From Acanthosepion lycidas (lineage: Eukaryota > Mollusca > Cephalopoda > Sepiida > Sepiidae): a stretch of 64,000 nt of DNA. A program made the translations under genes and the position numbers. Position 1 is the stretch's first letter, and each line of letters begins with the position of its first letter. Shown one piece after another: positions 25,701 to 39,000 of this stretch. The DNA lies in assembly GCA_963932145.1 (NCBI GenBank), contig OZ010611.1, forward strand, positions 56,739,292 through 56,803,291, in the 5' to 3' direction. Below the pieces are notes generated by a model. That model ran no database searches. It saw nothing but the letters and a program-made list of their open reading frames with translations, and was not told where the DNA came from.

Positions 25701-27670
25701 TTTATGTAGAGGCTAGGCACCACTCTAAATCTGGCTTGAAATTATTTTTCATTCTAATTCATAGAAATGGAGTAGCGTGCAATGGTCTGGTCTCATACAA
25801 CAGTGAGTTAGTAGAAAAAATTTGTGGGCACAAAATGGGTGATCAGTGTCTTATTCTCTTCTGTTTGTGCCTTGTCTTTAGCTTTTCCTTCTATATTTAA
25901 CTTTAAGTAGAGGCTAGGCCCCTTTCTAAATCTTGGTTGAAATTATTTTTCATTCTAATTCATAGAAATGTAGTAGCGTGCAATGGTGTCGTCTCATACA
26001 ACTGTGAGTTAGCAGATAAAATTGTGGGCACAAAATGGGTGATCAGTGTCTTATTCTCTTCTGTTTGTGCCTTGTCTTTAGCTTTTTCTTCTATATTTAA
26101 CTTTATGTAGAGGCTAGGCCCCCCTCTAAATCTTGGTTGAAATTATTTTTCATTCTAATTAATAGAAATGGAGTAGCGTGCAATGGTGTCGTCTCATACA
26201 ACAGTGAGTTAGGAGAAAAAATTTGTTGGCACAAAATGGGTGATCAGTGTCTTATTCTCTTCTGTTTATGCCTTGTCTTTAGCTTTTTCTTCTATATTTA
26301 ACTTTATGTAGAGGCTAGGCCCCCCTCTAAATCTTGGTTGAAATTATTTTTCATTCTAATTAATAGAAATGGAGTAGCGTGCAATGGTGTCGTCTCATAC
26401 AACAGTGAGGTAGGAGAAAAAATTTGTTGGCACAAAATGGGTGATCAGTGTCTTATTCACTTCTGTTTGTGCCTTGTCTTTAGCTTTTTCTTCTATATTT
26501 AAGTTTATGTAGAGGGTAGGCCCCCCTCTAATTCTTGGTTGAAATAATTTTTCATTCTAATTAATAGAAATGGAGTAGCGATCAAAGGTGTCGTCTCAAA
26601 CAACAGTGAATTAGGAGAAAAAATTTGTGGGCACAAAATGGGTGATCAGTGTCTTATTCTCTTCTGTTTGTGCCTTGTCTTTAGCTTTTTCTTCTATATT
26701 TAACTTTATGTAGAGGTTAGGCCACCCTCTAAATCTTGGTTGAAATTATTTTTCATTCTAATTAATAGAAATGGAGTAGCGTGCAATGGTGTTGTCTCAT
26801 ACAACTGTGAGTTAGCAGATAAAATTGTGGGCACAAAATGGGTGATCAGTGTCTTATTCTCTTCTGTTTATGCCTTGTCTTTAGCTTTTTCTTCTATATT
26901 TAACTTTATGTAGAGGCTAGGCCCCCCTCTAAATCTTGGTTGAAATTATTTTTCATTCTAATTAATAGAAATGGAGTAGCGTGCAATGGTGTCGTCTCAT
27001 ACAACAGTGAGGTAGGAGAAAAAATTTGTTGGCACAAATGGGTGATCAGTGTCTTATTCTCTTCTGTTTGTGACTTGTCTTTAGCTTTTTCTTCTATATT
27101 TAACTTTATGTAGAGGCTAGGCCCCTTTCTAAATCTTGGTTGAAATTATTTTTCATTCTATTCATAGAAATGGAGTAGCGTGCAATGGTGTCGTCTCATA
27201 AAACAGTGAGATAGGAGAAAAAATTTCTTGGCACAAAATGGGTGATCAGTGTCTTATTCTCTTCTGTTTGTGCCTTGTCTTTACCTTTTTCTTCTACATT
27301 TAACATTATGTCGAGGCTAGGCCCCTCTCTAAATCTTGGTTGAAATTATTTTTCATTCTAATTCATAGAAATGGAGTAGCGTGCAATGGTGTCGTCTCAT
27401 ACAACAGCGAGTTAGAAGAAAAAATTGTGGGCACAAAATGGGTGATCAGTGTCTTATTCTCTTCTGTTTGTGCCTTGTCTTTAGCTTTTTGTTCTATATT
27501 TAACTTTATGTAGAGGCTAGGCACCACTCTAAATCTGGCTTGAAATTATTTTTCATTCTAATTCATAGAAATGGAGTAGCGTGCAATGGTCTGGTCTCAT
27601 ACAACAGTGAGTTAGTAGAAAAAATTTGTGGGCACAAAATGGGTGATCAGTGTCTTATTCTCTTCTGTTT

Positions 27671-28674
27671 GTGCCTTGTCATTACCTTTTTCTTCTATAT
27701 TTAACTTTATGTAGAGGCTAGGCCCCCCTCTAAATCTTGGTTGAAATTATTTTTCATTCTAATTCATAGAAATGGAGTAGCGTGCAATGGTGTCGTCTCA
27801 TACAACAGTGAGTTAGGAGAAAAAATTTGTTGGCACAAAATGGGTGATCAGTGTCTTATTCTCTTCTGTTTGTGCCTTGTCTTTAGCTTTTCCTTCTATT
27901 TTTAACTTTAAGTAGAGGCTAGGCCCCTTTCTAAATCTTGGTTGAAATCATTTTTCATTCTAATTCATAGAAATGTAGGAGCGTGCAATGGTGTCGTCTC
28001 ATACAACAGTGAGTTAGAAGAAAAAATTTGTGGGCACAAAATGGGTGATCAGTGTCTTATTCTCTTCTGTTTGTGCCTTGTCTTTAGCTTTTTCTTCTAT
28101 ATTTAACTTTATGTAGAGGCTAGGCCACCCTCTAAATCTTGGTTGAAATTATTTTTCATTCTAATTAATAGAAATGGAGTAGCGTGCAATGGTGTTGTCT
28201 CATACAACTGTGAGTTAGCAGATAAAATTGTGGGCACAAAATGGGTGATCAGTGTCTTATTCTCTTCTGTTTATGCCTTGTCTTTAGCTTTTTCTTCTAT
28301 ATTTAACTTTATGTAGAGTATAGGCCCCCCTCTAAATCTTGGTTGAAATTATTTTTCATTCTAATTAATAGAAATGGAGTAGCGTGCAATGGTGTCGTCT
28401 CATACAACAGTGAGGTAGGAGAAAAAATTTGTTGGCACAAAATGGGTGATCAGTGTCTTATTCACTTCTGTTTGTGCCTTGTCTTTAGCTTTTTCTTCTA
28501 TATTTAAGTTTATGTAGAGGGTTGGCCCCCCTCTAATTCTTGGTTGAAATAATTTTTCATTCTAATTAATAGAAATGGAGTAGCGATCAAAGGTGTCGTC
28601 TCAAACAACAGTGAATTAGGAGAAAAAATTTGTGGGCACAAAATGGGTGATCAGTGTCTTATTCTCTTCTGTTT
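27671..28674. repeat. Five-monomer tandem duplication, copy 1 (1,004 bp)
   Basis: Begins with the unusual GTGCCTTGTCATTACC and contains TTCTATTTTTAACTTTAAG, GTAGGAGCG, GCCACCCTC, GCAGATAAAATTGTGGG and GTAGAGTATAGG in that order. All recur 1,004 bp downstream. The short forms of several monomers explain why the unit is slightly under 5 x 201. Confidence 0.8.
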
Positions 28675-29344
28675 GTGCCTTGTCATTACCTTTTTCTTCT
28701 ATATTTAACTTTATGTAGAGGCTAGGCCCCCCTCTAAATCTTGGTTGAAATTATTTTTCATTCTAATTCATAGAAATGGAGTAGCGTGCAATGGTGTCGT
28801 CTCATACAACAGTGAGTTAGTAGAAAAAATTTGTTGGCACAAAATGGGTGATCAGTGTCTTATTCTCTTCTGTTTGTGCCTTGTCTTTAGCTTTTCCTTC
28901 TATTTTTAACTTTAAGTAGAGGCTAGGCCCCTTTCTAAATCTTGGTTGAAATCATTTTTCATTCTAATTCATAGAAATGTAGGAGCGTGCAATGGTGTCG
29001 TCTCATACAACAGTGAGTTAGAAGAAAAAATTTGTGGGCACAAAATGGGTGATCAGTGTCTTATTCTCTTCTGTTTGTGCCTTGTCTTTAGCTTTTTCTT
29101 CTATATTTAACTTTATGTAGAGGCTAGGCCACCCTCTAAATCTTGGTTGAAATTATTTTTCATTCTAATTAATAGAAATGGAGTAGCGTGCAATGGTGTT
29201 GTCTCATACAACTGTGAGTTAGCAGATAAAATTGTGGGCACAAAATGGGTGATCAGTGTCTTATTCTCTTCTGTTTATGCCTTGTCTTTAGCTTTTTCTT
29301 CTATATTTAACTTTATGTAGAGTATAGGCCCCCCTCTAAATCTT
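28675..29344. repeat. Five-monomer tandem duplication, partial copy 2
   Basis: Repeats 27671-28340 at 1,004 bp. It then switches to the arrangement seen at 23.92-24.13 kb (TCTTGGGTGAAA, then GGGGGATCAGTGCC), so its downstream partner is a segment from about 5.4 kb upstream. It is a clear mosaic of two source segments. Confidence 0.75.
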
Positions 29345-32300
29345 GGGTGAAATTATTTTTCATTCTAATTAATAGAAATGGAGTAGCGTGCAATGGTGTC
29401 GTCTCATACAACAGTGAGTTAGTAGAAAAAATTTGTTGGCACAAAATGGGGGATCAGTGCCTTATTCTCTTCTGTTTGTGCCTTGTCTTTACCTTTTTCT
29501 TCTACATTTAACATTATGTCGAGGCTAGGCCCCTCTCTAAATCTTGGTTGAAATTATTTTTCATTCTAATTCATAGAAATGGAGTAGCGTGCAATGGTGT
29601 CGTCTCATACAACAGCGAGTTAGAAGAAAAAATTGTGGGCACAAAATGGGTGATCAGTGTCTTATTCTCTTCTGTTTGTGCCTTGTCTTTAGCTTTTTGT
29701 TCTATATTTAACTTTATGTAGAGGCTAGGCACCACTCTAAATCTGGCTTGAAATTATTTTTCATTCTAATTCATAGAAATGGAGTAGCGTGCAATGGTGT
29801 GGTCTCATACAACAGTGAGTTAGTAGAAAAAATTTGTGGGCACAAAATGGGTGATCAGTGTCTTATTCTCTTCTGTTTGTGCCTTGTCTTTAGCTTTTCC
29901 TTCTATATTTAACTTTAAGTAGAGGCTAGGCCCATTTCTAAATCTTGGTTGAAATTATTTTTCATTCTAATTCATAGAAATGTAGTAGCGTGCAATGGTG
30001 TCGTCTCATACAACTGTGAGTTAGCAGATAAAATTGTGGGCACAAAATGGGTGATCAGTGTCTCATACTCTTCTGTTTATGCCTTGTCTTTAGCTTTTTC
30101 TTCTATATTTAACTTTATGTAGAGGCTAGGCCCCCCTCTAAATCTTGGTTGAAATTATTTTTCATTCTAATTAATAGAAATGGAGTAGCGTGCAATGGTG
30201 TCGTCTCAAACAACAGTGAGTTAGGAGAAAAAATTTGTGGGCACAAAATGGGTGATCAGTGTCTTATTCTCTTCTGTTTGTGCCTTGTCTTTAGCTTTTT
30301 CTTCTATATTTAACTTTATGTAGAGGGTAGGCCCTTTCTAAATGTTGGTTGAAATTATTTTTCATTCTAATTAATAGAAATGGAGTAGCGTGCAATGGTG
30401 TCGTCTCATACAACAGTGAGTTAGGAGAAAAAATTTGTGCGCACAAAATGGGTGATCAGTGTCTTATTCTCTTCTGTTTATGCCTTGTCTTTAGCTTTTT
30501 CTTCTATATTTAACTTTATGTAGAGGCTAGGCCCCCCTCTAAATCTTGGTTGAAATTATTTTTCATTCTAATTAATAGAAATGGAGTAGCGTGCAATGGT
30601 GTCGTCTCATACAACAGTGAGGTAGGAGAAAAAATTTGTTGGCACAAAATGGGTGATCAGTGTCTTATTCACTTCTGTTTGTGCCTTGTCTTTAGCTTTT
30701 TCTTCTATATTTAAGTTTATGTAGAGGCTAGGCCCCCCTCTAATTCTTGGTTGAAATAATTTTTCATTCTAATTAATAGAAATGGAGTAGCGATCAAAGG
30801 TGTCGTCTCAAACAACAGTGAGTTAGGAGAAAAAATTTGTGGGCACAAAATGGGTGATCAGTGTCTTATTCTCTTCTGTTTGTGCCTTGTCTTTAGCTTT
30901 TCCTTCTATATTTAACTTTAAGTAGAGGCTAGGCCCCTTTCTAAATCTTGGTTGAAATTATTTTTCATTCTAATTCATAGAAATGTAGTAGCGTGCAATG
31001 GTGTCGTCTCATACAACTGTGGGTTAGCAGATAAAATTGTGGGCACAAAATGGGTGATCAGTGTCTCATACTCTTCTGTTTATGCCTTGTCTTTAGCTTT
31101 TTCTTCTATATTTAACTTTATGTAGAGGCTAGGCCCCCCTCTAAATCTTGGTTGAAATTATTTTTCATTCTAATTAATAGAAATGGAGTAGCGTGCAATG
31201 GTGTCGTCTCAAACAACAGTGAGTTAGGAGAAAAAATTTGTGGGCACAAAATGGGTGATCAGTGTCTTATTCTCTTCTGTTTGTGCCTTGTCATTAGCTT
31301 TTTCTTCTATATTTAACTTTATGTAGAGGCTAGGCCCCCCTCTAAATCTTGGTTGAAATTATTTTTCATTCTAATTAATAGAAATGGAGTAGCGTGCAAT
31401 GGTGTCGTCTCATACAACAGTGAGGTAGGAGAAAAAATTTGTTGGCACAAAATGGGTGATCAGTGTCTTATTCACTTCTGTTTGTGCCTTGTCTTTAGCT
31501 TTTTCTTCTATATTTAAGTTTATGTAGAGGCTAGGCCCCCCTCTAATTCTTGGCTGAAATAATTTTTCATTCTAATTAATAGAAATGGAGTAGCGATCAA
31601 AGGTGTCGTCTAAAACAACAGTGAGTTAGGAGAAAAAATTTGTGTGCACAAAATGGGTGATCAGTGTTTATTCTCTTCTGTTTGTGCCTTGTCTTTAGCT
31701 TTTTCTTCTATATTTAACTTTATGTAGAGGCTAGGCCCCCCTCTAAACCTTGGTTGAAATTATTTTTCATTCTAATTCATAGAAATGGAGTAGCGTGCAA
31801 TGGTGTCGTCTCATACAACTGTGAGTTAGCAGATAAAATTGTGGGCACAAAATGGGTGATCAGTGTCTCATACTCTTCTGTTTATGCCTTGTCTTTAGCT
31901 TTTTCTTCTATATTTAACTTTATGTAGAGGCTAGGCCCCCCTCTAAATCTTGGTTGCAATTATTTTTCATTCTAATTCATAGAAATGGAGTAGCGTGCAA
32001 TGGTGTCGTCTCATACAACAGTGAGTTAGGAGAAAAAATTTGTTGGCACAAAATGGATGATCAGTATCTTATTCTCTTCTGTTTCTGCCTTGTCTTTAGC
32101 TTTTTCTTCTATATTTAACTTTATGTAGAGGCTAGGCCCCCCTCTAAATCTTGGTTGAAATTATTTTTCATTCTAATTCATAGAAATGAAGTAGCGTGCA
32201 ATGGTGTCGTCTCATACAACAGTGAGTTAGGAGAAAAATTTTGTGGGCCCAAAATGGGTGATCAGTGACTTATTCTCTTCTGTTTGTGCCTTGTCTTTAG

Positions 32301-32964
32301 CTTTTTCTTCTATATTTAACTTTATGTAGAGGCTAGGCCCCCCTCTAAATCTTGGTTGAAATTATTTTTCATTGTAATTAATAGAAATGGAGTAGCGTTC
32401 AATGGTGTCGTCTCATGCAACAGTGAGGTAGGAGAAAAAATTTGTTGGCACAAAATGGGTGATCAGTGTCTTATTCTCTTCTCTTTGTGCCTTGTCTTTA
32501 GCTTTTTCTTCTATATTTAACTTTATGTAGAGGCTAGGCCCCTTTCTAAATCTTCGTTGAAATTATTTTTCATTCTAATTCATAGAAATGGAGTAGCGTG
32601 CAATTGTGCCGTCTCATACAACAGTGAGTTAGGAGAAAAATTTTGTGGGCACAAAATGGGTGATCAGTGTCTTATTCTCTTCTCTTTGTGCCTTGTCTTT
32701 AGCTTTTTCTTCTATATTTAACTTTATGTAGAGGCTAGGCCCCTTTCTAAATCTTGGTTGAAATTATTTTTCATTCTAATTAATAGAAATGGAGTAGCGA
32801 TCAAAGGTGTCGTCTCAAAAAAAAGTGAGTTAGGAGAAAAAATTTATGGGCACAAAATGGGTGATCAGTGTCTTATTCTCTTCTGTTTGTACCTTGTCTT
32901 TATCTTTTTCTTCTATATTTAACTTTATGTAGAGGCTAGGCCCCTTTCTAAATCTTGGTTGAAA

Positions 32965-33970
32965 TTATTTTTCATTCTAATTAATAGAAATGGAGTAGCG
33001 TGCAATGGTGTCGTCTCATACAACCTGTGAGTTAGTAGAAAAAATTTGTGGGCTCTAAATGGGGGATCAGTGTCTTATTCTCTTCTGTTTGTACCTTGTC
33101 TTTAGCTTTTTCTTCTATATTTAACTTTATGTAGAGGCTAGGCCCCTTTCTAAATCTTGGTTGAAATTATTTTTCATTCTAATTCATAGAAATGGAGTAG
33201 CGTGCAATGGTGTCGTCTCATACAACAGTGAGTTAGGAGAAAAAATTTGTTGGCACAAAATGGGTGATCAGTGTCTTATTCTCTTCTGTTTGTGCCTTGC
33301 CTTTAGCTTTTTCTTCTATATTTAACATTATGTAGAGGTCAGGCCCCCCGCAAAATCTTGGTTGAAATTATTTTTCATTCTAATTCATAGAAATGGAGTA
33401 GCGTGCAATGGTGCCGTCTCATACAACAGTGAGTTAGGAGAAAAAATTTGTTGGCACAAAATGTGTGATCAGTGTCTTATTCTCTTCTCTTTGTGCCTTG
33501 TCTTTAGCTTTTTCTTCTATATTTAACTTTATGTAGAGGCTAGGCCCCTTTCTAAATCTTCGTTGAAATTATTTTTCATTCTAATTCATAGAAATGGAGT
33601 AGCGTGCAATGGTGCCGTCTCATACAACAGTGAGTTAGGAGAAAAATTTTGTGGGCACAAAATGGGTGATCAGTGTCTTATTCTCTTCTCTTTGTGCCTT
33701 GTCTTTAGCTTTTTCTTCTATATTTAACTTTATGTAGAGGCTAGGCCCCTTTCTAAATCTTCGTTGAAATTATTTTTCATTCTAATTCATAGAAATGGAG
33801 TACCGTGCAATGGTGTCATCTCATACAACAGTGAGTTAGGAGAAAAAATTTGTTGGCACAAAATGGGTGATCAGTGTCTTATTCTATTCCGTTTGTGCCT
33901 TGTCTTTAGCTTTTTCTTCTATATTTAACTTTATGTAGAGTCTAGGCCCCCCTATAAATCTTGGTTGAAA
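32965..33970. repeat. Five-monomer unit, copy 1 (1,006 bp)
   Basis: Starts with a monomer that has an extra base in CAACCTGTGAG (33021) and GGGGGATCAG, and includes GAGGTCAGGCCCCCCGC (about 33336) and TATTCTATTCCG. It recurs at 35056-36061, an offset of 2,091 bp, which equals ten monomers plus the 81-bp remnant that lies between them. Confidence 0.82.
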
Positions 33971-34171
33971 TTATTTTTCATTCTAATTCATAGAAATGAA
34001 GTAGCGTGCAATGGTGTCGTCTCATACAACAGTGAGTTAGGAGAAAAATTTTGTGGGCCCAAAATGGGTGATCAGTGACTTATTCTCTTCTGTTTGTGCC
34101 TTGTCTTTAGCTTTTTCTTCTATATTTAACTTTATGTAGAGGCTAGGCCTCCCTCTAAATCTTGGTTGAAA

Positions 34172-34252
34172 TTATTTTTCATTGTAATTAATAGAAATGG
34201 AGTAGCGTTCAATGGTGTCGTCTCATGCAACTCACTGTTGGATTATTATAAA
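34172..34252. repeat. 81-bp remnant monomer with a short inverted segment
   Basis: The first 60 or so bases match the monomer at about 32362 (both share the rare CATTGTAATTAATAG and CTCATGCAAC). Instead of CAACAGTGAGTT the sequence then reads AACTCACTGTTG (about 34228-34239), its exact reverse complement. This is followed by GATTATTATA and the normal start of the next monomer at 34253. Compared with its source at 32362-32562 a net 120 bp is missing, while the flanking monomers agree with the source. This looks like a template-switch or snap-back repair product. Confidence 0.85.
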
Positions 34253-35055
34253 TTATTTTTCATTCTAATTCATAGAAATGGAGTAGCGTGCAATTGTGCC
34301 GTCTCATACAACAGTGAGTTAGGAGAAAAATTTTGTGGGCACAAAATGGGTGATCAGTGTCTTATTCTCTTCTCTTTGTGCCTTGTCTTTAGCTTTTTCT
34401 TCTATATTTAACTTTATGTAGAGGCTAGGCCCCTTTCTAAATCTTGGTTGAAATTATTTTTCATTCTAATTCATAGAAATGGAGTAGCGTGCAATGGTGT
34501 CGTCTCATACAACAGTGAGTTAGGAGAAAAAATCTGTGGGCACAAAATGGGTGATCAGTGTCTTATTCTCTTCTGTTTGTGCTTTGTTTTTAGCTTTTTC
34601 TTCTATATTTAACGTTATGTAGAGGCTAGGCCCTCCTCTAAATCTTGGTCGAAATTATTTTTCATTCTAATTCAAAGAAATGGAGTAGCGTGCAATGGTG
34701 TCGTCTCATACATCTGTGAGTAAGGAGAAAAAATTTGTGTGCACAAAATGGGTGACCAGTGACTTATTCTCTTCTGTTTGTGCCTTTTCTTTAGCTTTTT
34801 CTTCTATATTTAACTTTATGTAGAGGCTAGGCCCCCCTCTAAATCTTGGTTGAAATAATTTTTCATTCTAATTAATAGAAATGGAGTAGCGATCAAAGGT
34901 GTCGTCTCAAACAACAGTGAGTTAGGAGAAAAAATTTGTGGGCACAAAATGGGTGATCAGTGTTTATTCTCTTCTGTTTGTGCCTTGTCTTTAGCTTTTT
35001 CTTCTATATTTAACTTTATGTAGATGCTAGGCCCCCCTCTAAATCTTGGTTGAAA

Positions 35056-36061
35056 TTATTTTTCATTCTAATTAATAGAAATGGAGTAGCGTGCAATGGT
35101 GTCGTCTCATACAACCTGTGAGTTAGTAGAAAAAATTTGTGGGCTCAAAATGGGGGATCAGTGTCTTATTCTCTTCTGTTTGTACCTTGTCTTTAGCTTT
35201 TTCTTCTATATTTAACTTTATGTAGAGGCTAGGCCCCTTTCTAAATCTTGGTTGAAATTATTTTTCATTCTAATTCATAGAAATGGAGTAGCGTGCAATG
35301 GTGTCGTCTCATACAACAGTGAGTTAGGAGAAAAAATTTGTTGGCACAAAATGGGTGATCAGTGTCTTATTCTCTTCTGTTTGTCCCTTGTCTTTAGCTT
35401 TTTCTTCTATATTTAACATTATGTAGAGGTCAGGCCCCCCGCAAAATCTTGGTTGAAATTATTTTTCATTCTAATTCATAGAAATGGAGTACCGTGCAAT
35501 GGTGCCGTCTCATACAACAGTGAGTTAGGAGAAAAAATTTGTTGGCACAAAATGGGTGATCAGTGTCTTATTCTCTTCTCTTTGTGCCTTGTCTTTAGCT
35601 TTTTCTTCTATATTTGACATTATGTAGAGGCTAGGCCCCCCTCTAAATCTTGGTTGAAATTATTTTTCATTCTAATTCATAGAAATGGAGTAGCGTGCAA
35701 TGGTGCCGTCTCATACAACAGTGAGTTAGGAGAAAAATTTTGTGGGCACAAAATGGGTGATCAGTGTCTTATTCTCTTCTCTTTGTGCCTTGTCTTTAGC
35801 TTTTTCTTCTATATTTAACTTTATGTAGAGGCTAGGCCCCTTTCTAAATCTTCGTTGAAATTATTTTTCATTCTAATTCATAGAAATGGAGTACCGTGCA
35901 ATGGTGTCATCTCATACAACAGTGAGTTAGGAGAAAAAATTTGTTGGCACAAAATGGGTGATCAGTGTCTTATTCTATTCCGTTTGTGCCTTGTCTTTAG
36001 CTTTTTCTTCTATATTTAACTTTATGTAGAGGCTAGGCCCCCCTATAAATCTTGGTTGAAA
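35056..36061. repeat. Five-monomer unit, copy 2 (1,006 bp)
   Basis: Direct counterpart of 32965-33970 with the CAACCTGTGAG marker at 35112 and GAGGTCAGGCCCCCCGC near 35426. A further monomer of the same marker type begins at once at 36062 (CAACCTG at 36118), so a third unit may have started and then been replaced. A fourth occurrence of the marker is at about 42743. Confidence 0.82.
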
Positions 36062-39000
36062 TTATTTTTCATTCTAATTAATAGAAATGGAGTAGCGTGC
36101 AATGGTGTCGTCTCATACAACCTGTGAGTTAGTAGAAAAAATTTGTGGCCTCAAAATGGGGGATCAGTGACTTATTCTCTTCTGTTTGTACCTTGTCTTT
36201 AGCTTTTTCTTCTATATTTAACTTTATGTAGAGGCTAGGCCCCTTTCTAAATCTTCGTTGAAATTATTTTTCATTCTAATTCATAGAAATGGAGTAGCGT
36301 GCAATGGTGTCGACTCATACAACAGTGAGTTAGGAGAAAAAATTTGTGGGCACAAAATGGGTGATCAGTGTCTTATTCTCTTCTGTTTGTGCCTTGTCTT
36401 TAGCTTTTTCTTCTATATTTAACTTTATGTAGAGTCTAGGCCCTCCTCTAAATCTTGGTTGAAATTATTTTTCATTCTAATTCAAAGAAATGGAGTAGCG
36501 TGCAATGATGTCGTCTCATACATCTGTGAGTTAGGAGAAAAAATTTCTGTGCACAAAATGGGTGATCAGTGTCTTATTCTCTCCTGTTTGTACCTTCTCT
36601 TTACCTTTTTCTTCTATATTTAACATTATGTAGAGGCTAGGCCCCATTCTAAATCTTGGTCGAAATTATTTTTCATTCTAATTAATAGAAATGGAGTAGC
36701 GTGCAATGGTGTCGTCTCATACAACAGTGAGTTAGGAGAAAAAATTTGTGGGCACAAAACGGGTGATCAGTGTCTTATTCTCTTCTCTTTGTGCCTTGTC
36801 TTTAGCTTTTTCTTCTATATTTAACTTTATGTAGAGGCTAGGCCCCTTTCTAAATCTTCGTTGAAATTATTTTTCATTCTAATTCATAGAAATGGAGTAG
36901 CGTGCAATGGTGCCGTCTCATACAACAGTGAGTTAGGAGAAAAATTTTGAGGGCACAAAATGGGTGATCAGTGTCTTATTCTCTTCTCTTTGTGCCTTGT
37001 CTTTAGCTTTTTCTTCTATATTTAACTTTATGTAGAGGCTAGGCCCCTTTCTAAATCTTGGTTGAAATTATTTTTCATTCTAATTCATAGAAATGGAGTA
37101 GCGTGCAATGATGTCGTCTCATACAACAGTGAGTTAGGAGAAAAAATCTGTGGGCACAAAATGGGTGATCAGTGTCTTATTCTCTTCTGTTTGTGCCTTG
37201 TTTTTAGCTTTTTCTTCTATATTTAACGTTATGTAGAGGCTAGGCCCTCCTCTAAATCTTCGTCGAAATTATTTTTCATTCTAATTCAAAGAAATGGAGT
37301 AGCGTGCAATGGTGTCATCTCATACAACTGTGAGTAAGGAGAAAAAATTTGTGTGCACAAACTGGGTGATCAGTGTCTTATTCTCTTCTTTTTGTACCTT
37401 GTCTTTACCTTTTTCGTCTATATTTAACATTATGTAGATGCTAGGCCCTTTCTAAATCTTGGTTGAAATTATTTTTCATTCTAATTCATAGAAATGGAGT
37501 AGCGATCAAAGGTGTCGTCTCAAACAACAGTGAGTTAGGAGAAAAAATTTGTGGGCACAAAATGGGTGATCAGTGTTTATTCTCTTCTGTTTGTGCCTTG
37601 TCTTTAGCTTTTTCTTCTATATTTAACTTTATGTAGATGCTAGGCCCCCCTCTAAATCTTGGTTGAAATTATTTTTCATTCTAATTAATAGAAATGGAGT
37701 AGCGTGCAATGGTGTCGTCTCATACAACTGTGAGTTAGGAGAAAAAATTTGTGGGCACAAAATGGGTGATCAGTGTCTTATTCTCTTCTGTTTGTGCCTT
37801 GTCTTTAGCTTTTTCTTCTATATTTTACATTATGTAGAGGCTAGGCCCCCCTCTAAACCTTGGTTGAAATTATTTTTCATTCTAATTAATAGAAATGGAG
37901 TAGCGTGCAATGGTGTCGTCTTATACAACAGTGAGTTAGGAGAAAAAATTTGTGGGCACAAAATGGGTGATCAGTGTCTTATTCTCTTCTGTTTGTGCCT
38001 TTCTTTAGCTTTTTCTTCTATATTTAACTTTATGTAGAGGCTAGGCCCCCCTCTAAATCTTGGTTGAAATTATTTTTCATTCTAATTAATAGAAATGGAG
38101 TAGCGTGCAATGGTGTCGTCTCATACAACAGTGAGTTAGGAGAAAAAATTTGTTGGCACAAAATGGGGAATCAGTGTCTTATTCTCTTCTGTTTGTACCT
38201 TGTCTTTAGCTTTTTCTTCTATATTTAACTTTATGTAGAGGCTAGGCCCCTTTCTAAATCTTGGTTGAAATTATTTTTCATTCTAATTCATAGAAATGGA
38301 GTAGCGTGCAATGGTGTCGTCTCATACAACAGTGAGTTAGGAGAAAAAATTTGTGGGCACAAAATGGGTGATCAGTGTCTTATTCTCTTCTGTTTGTGCC
38401 TTGTCTTTAGCTGTTTCTTCTATATTTAACATTATGTAGAGGCTAGGCCCCCCTCTAAACCTTGGTTGAAATTATTTTTCATTCTAATTAATAGAAATGG
38501 AGTAGCGTGCAATGGTGTCGTCTCAAACAACAGTGAGTTAGGAGAAAAAATTTGTGGGCACAAAATGGGTGATCAGTGTCTTATTCTCTTCTGTTTGTGC
38601 CTTGTCTTTAGCTTTTTCTTCTATATTTAACTTTATGTAGAGGCTAGGCCCCCCTCTAAATCTTGGTTGAAATTATTTTTCATTCTAATTAATAGAAATG
38701 GAGTAGCGATCAAAGGTGTCGTCTCAAACAAAAGTGAGTTAGGAGAAAAAATTTGTGGGCACAAAATGGGTGATCAGTGTCTTATTCTCTTCTGTTTGTA
38801 CCTTGTCTTTATCTTTTTCTTCTATATTTAACTTTATGCAGAGGCTAGGCCCCTTTCTAAATCTTCGTTGAAATTATTTTTCATTCTAATTCATAGAAAT
38901 GGAGTACCGTGCAATGGTGTCATCTCATACAACAGTGAGTTAGGAGAAAAAATTTGTTGGCACAAAATGGGTGATCAGTGTCTTATTCTATTCCGTTTGT

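Larger units (their letters stand above)
22732..32150. repeat. Mosaic satellite block with nested multi-monomer duplications
   Basis: About 47 monomers of recurrent rare subtypes at many spacings. TTCTACATTTAAC with TATGTCGAGG occurs near 24081, 25487, 27291 and 29499 (7, 9 and 11 monomers apart). CATAAAACAGTGAGATAGG occurs at 24991 and 27197 (11 monomers). ATTTAAGTTTATG occurs at about 26501, 28506, 30713 and 31516 (10, 11 and 4 monomers). TCTCATACTCTTC occurs at 30061, 31064 and 31866 (5 and 4). About 23.44-24.13 kb matches 28.86-29.55 kb at 5,418 bp. No single unit explains the block. No gene is seen. Confidence 0.8.
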
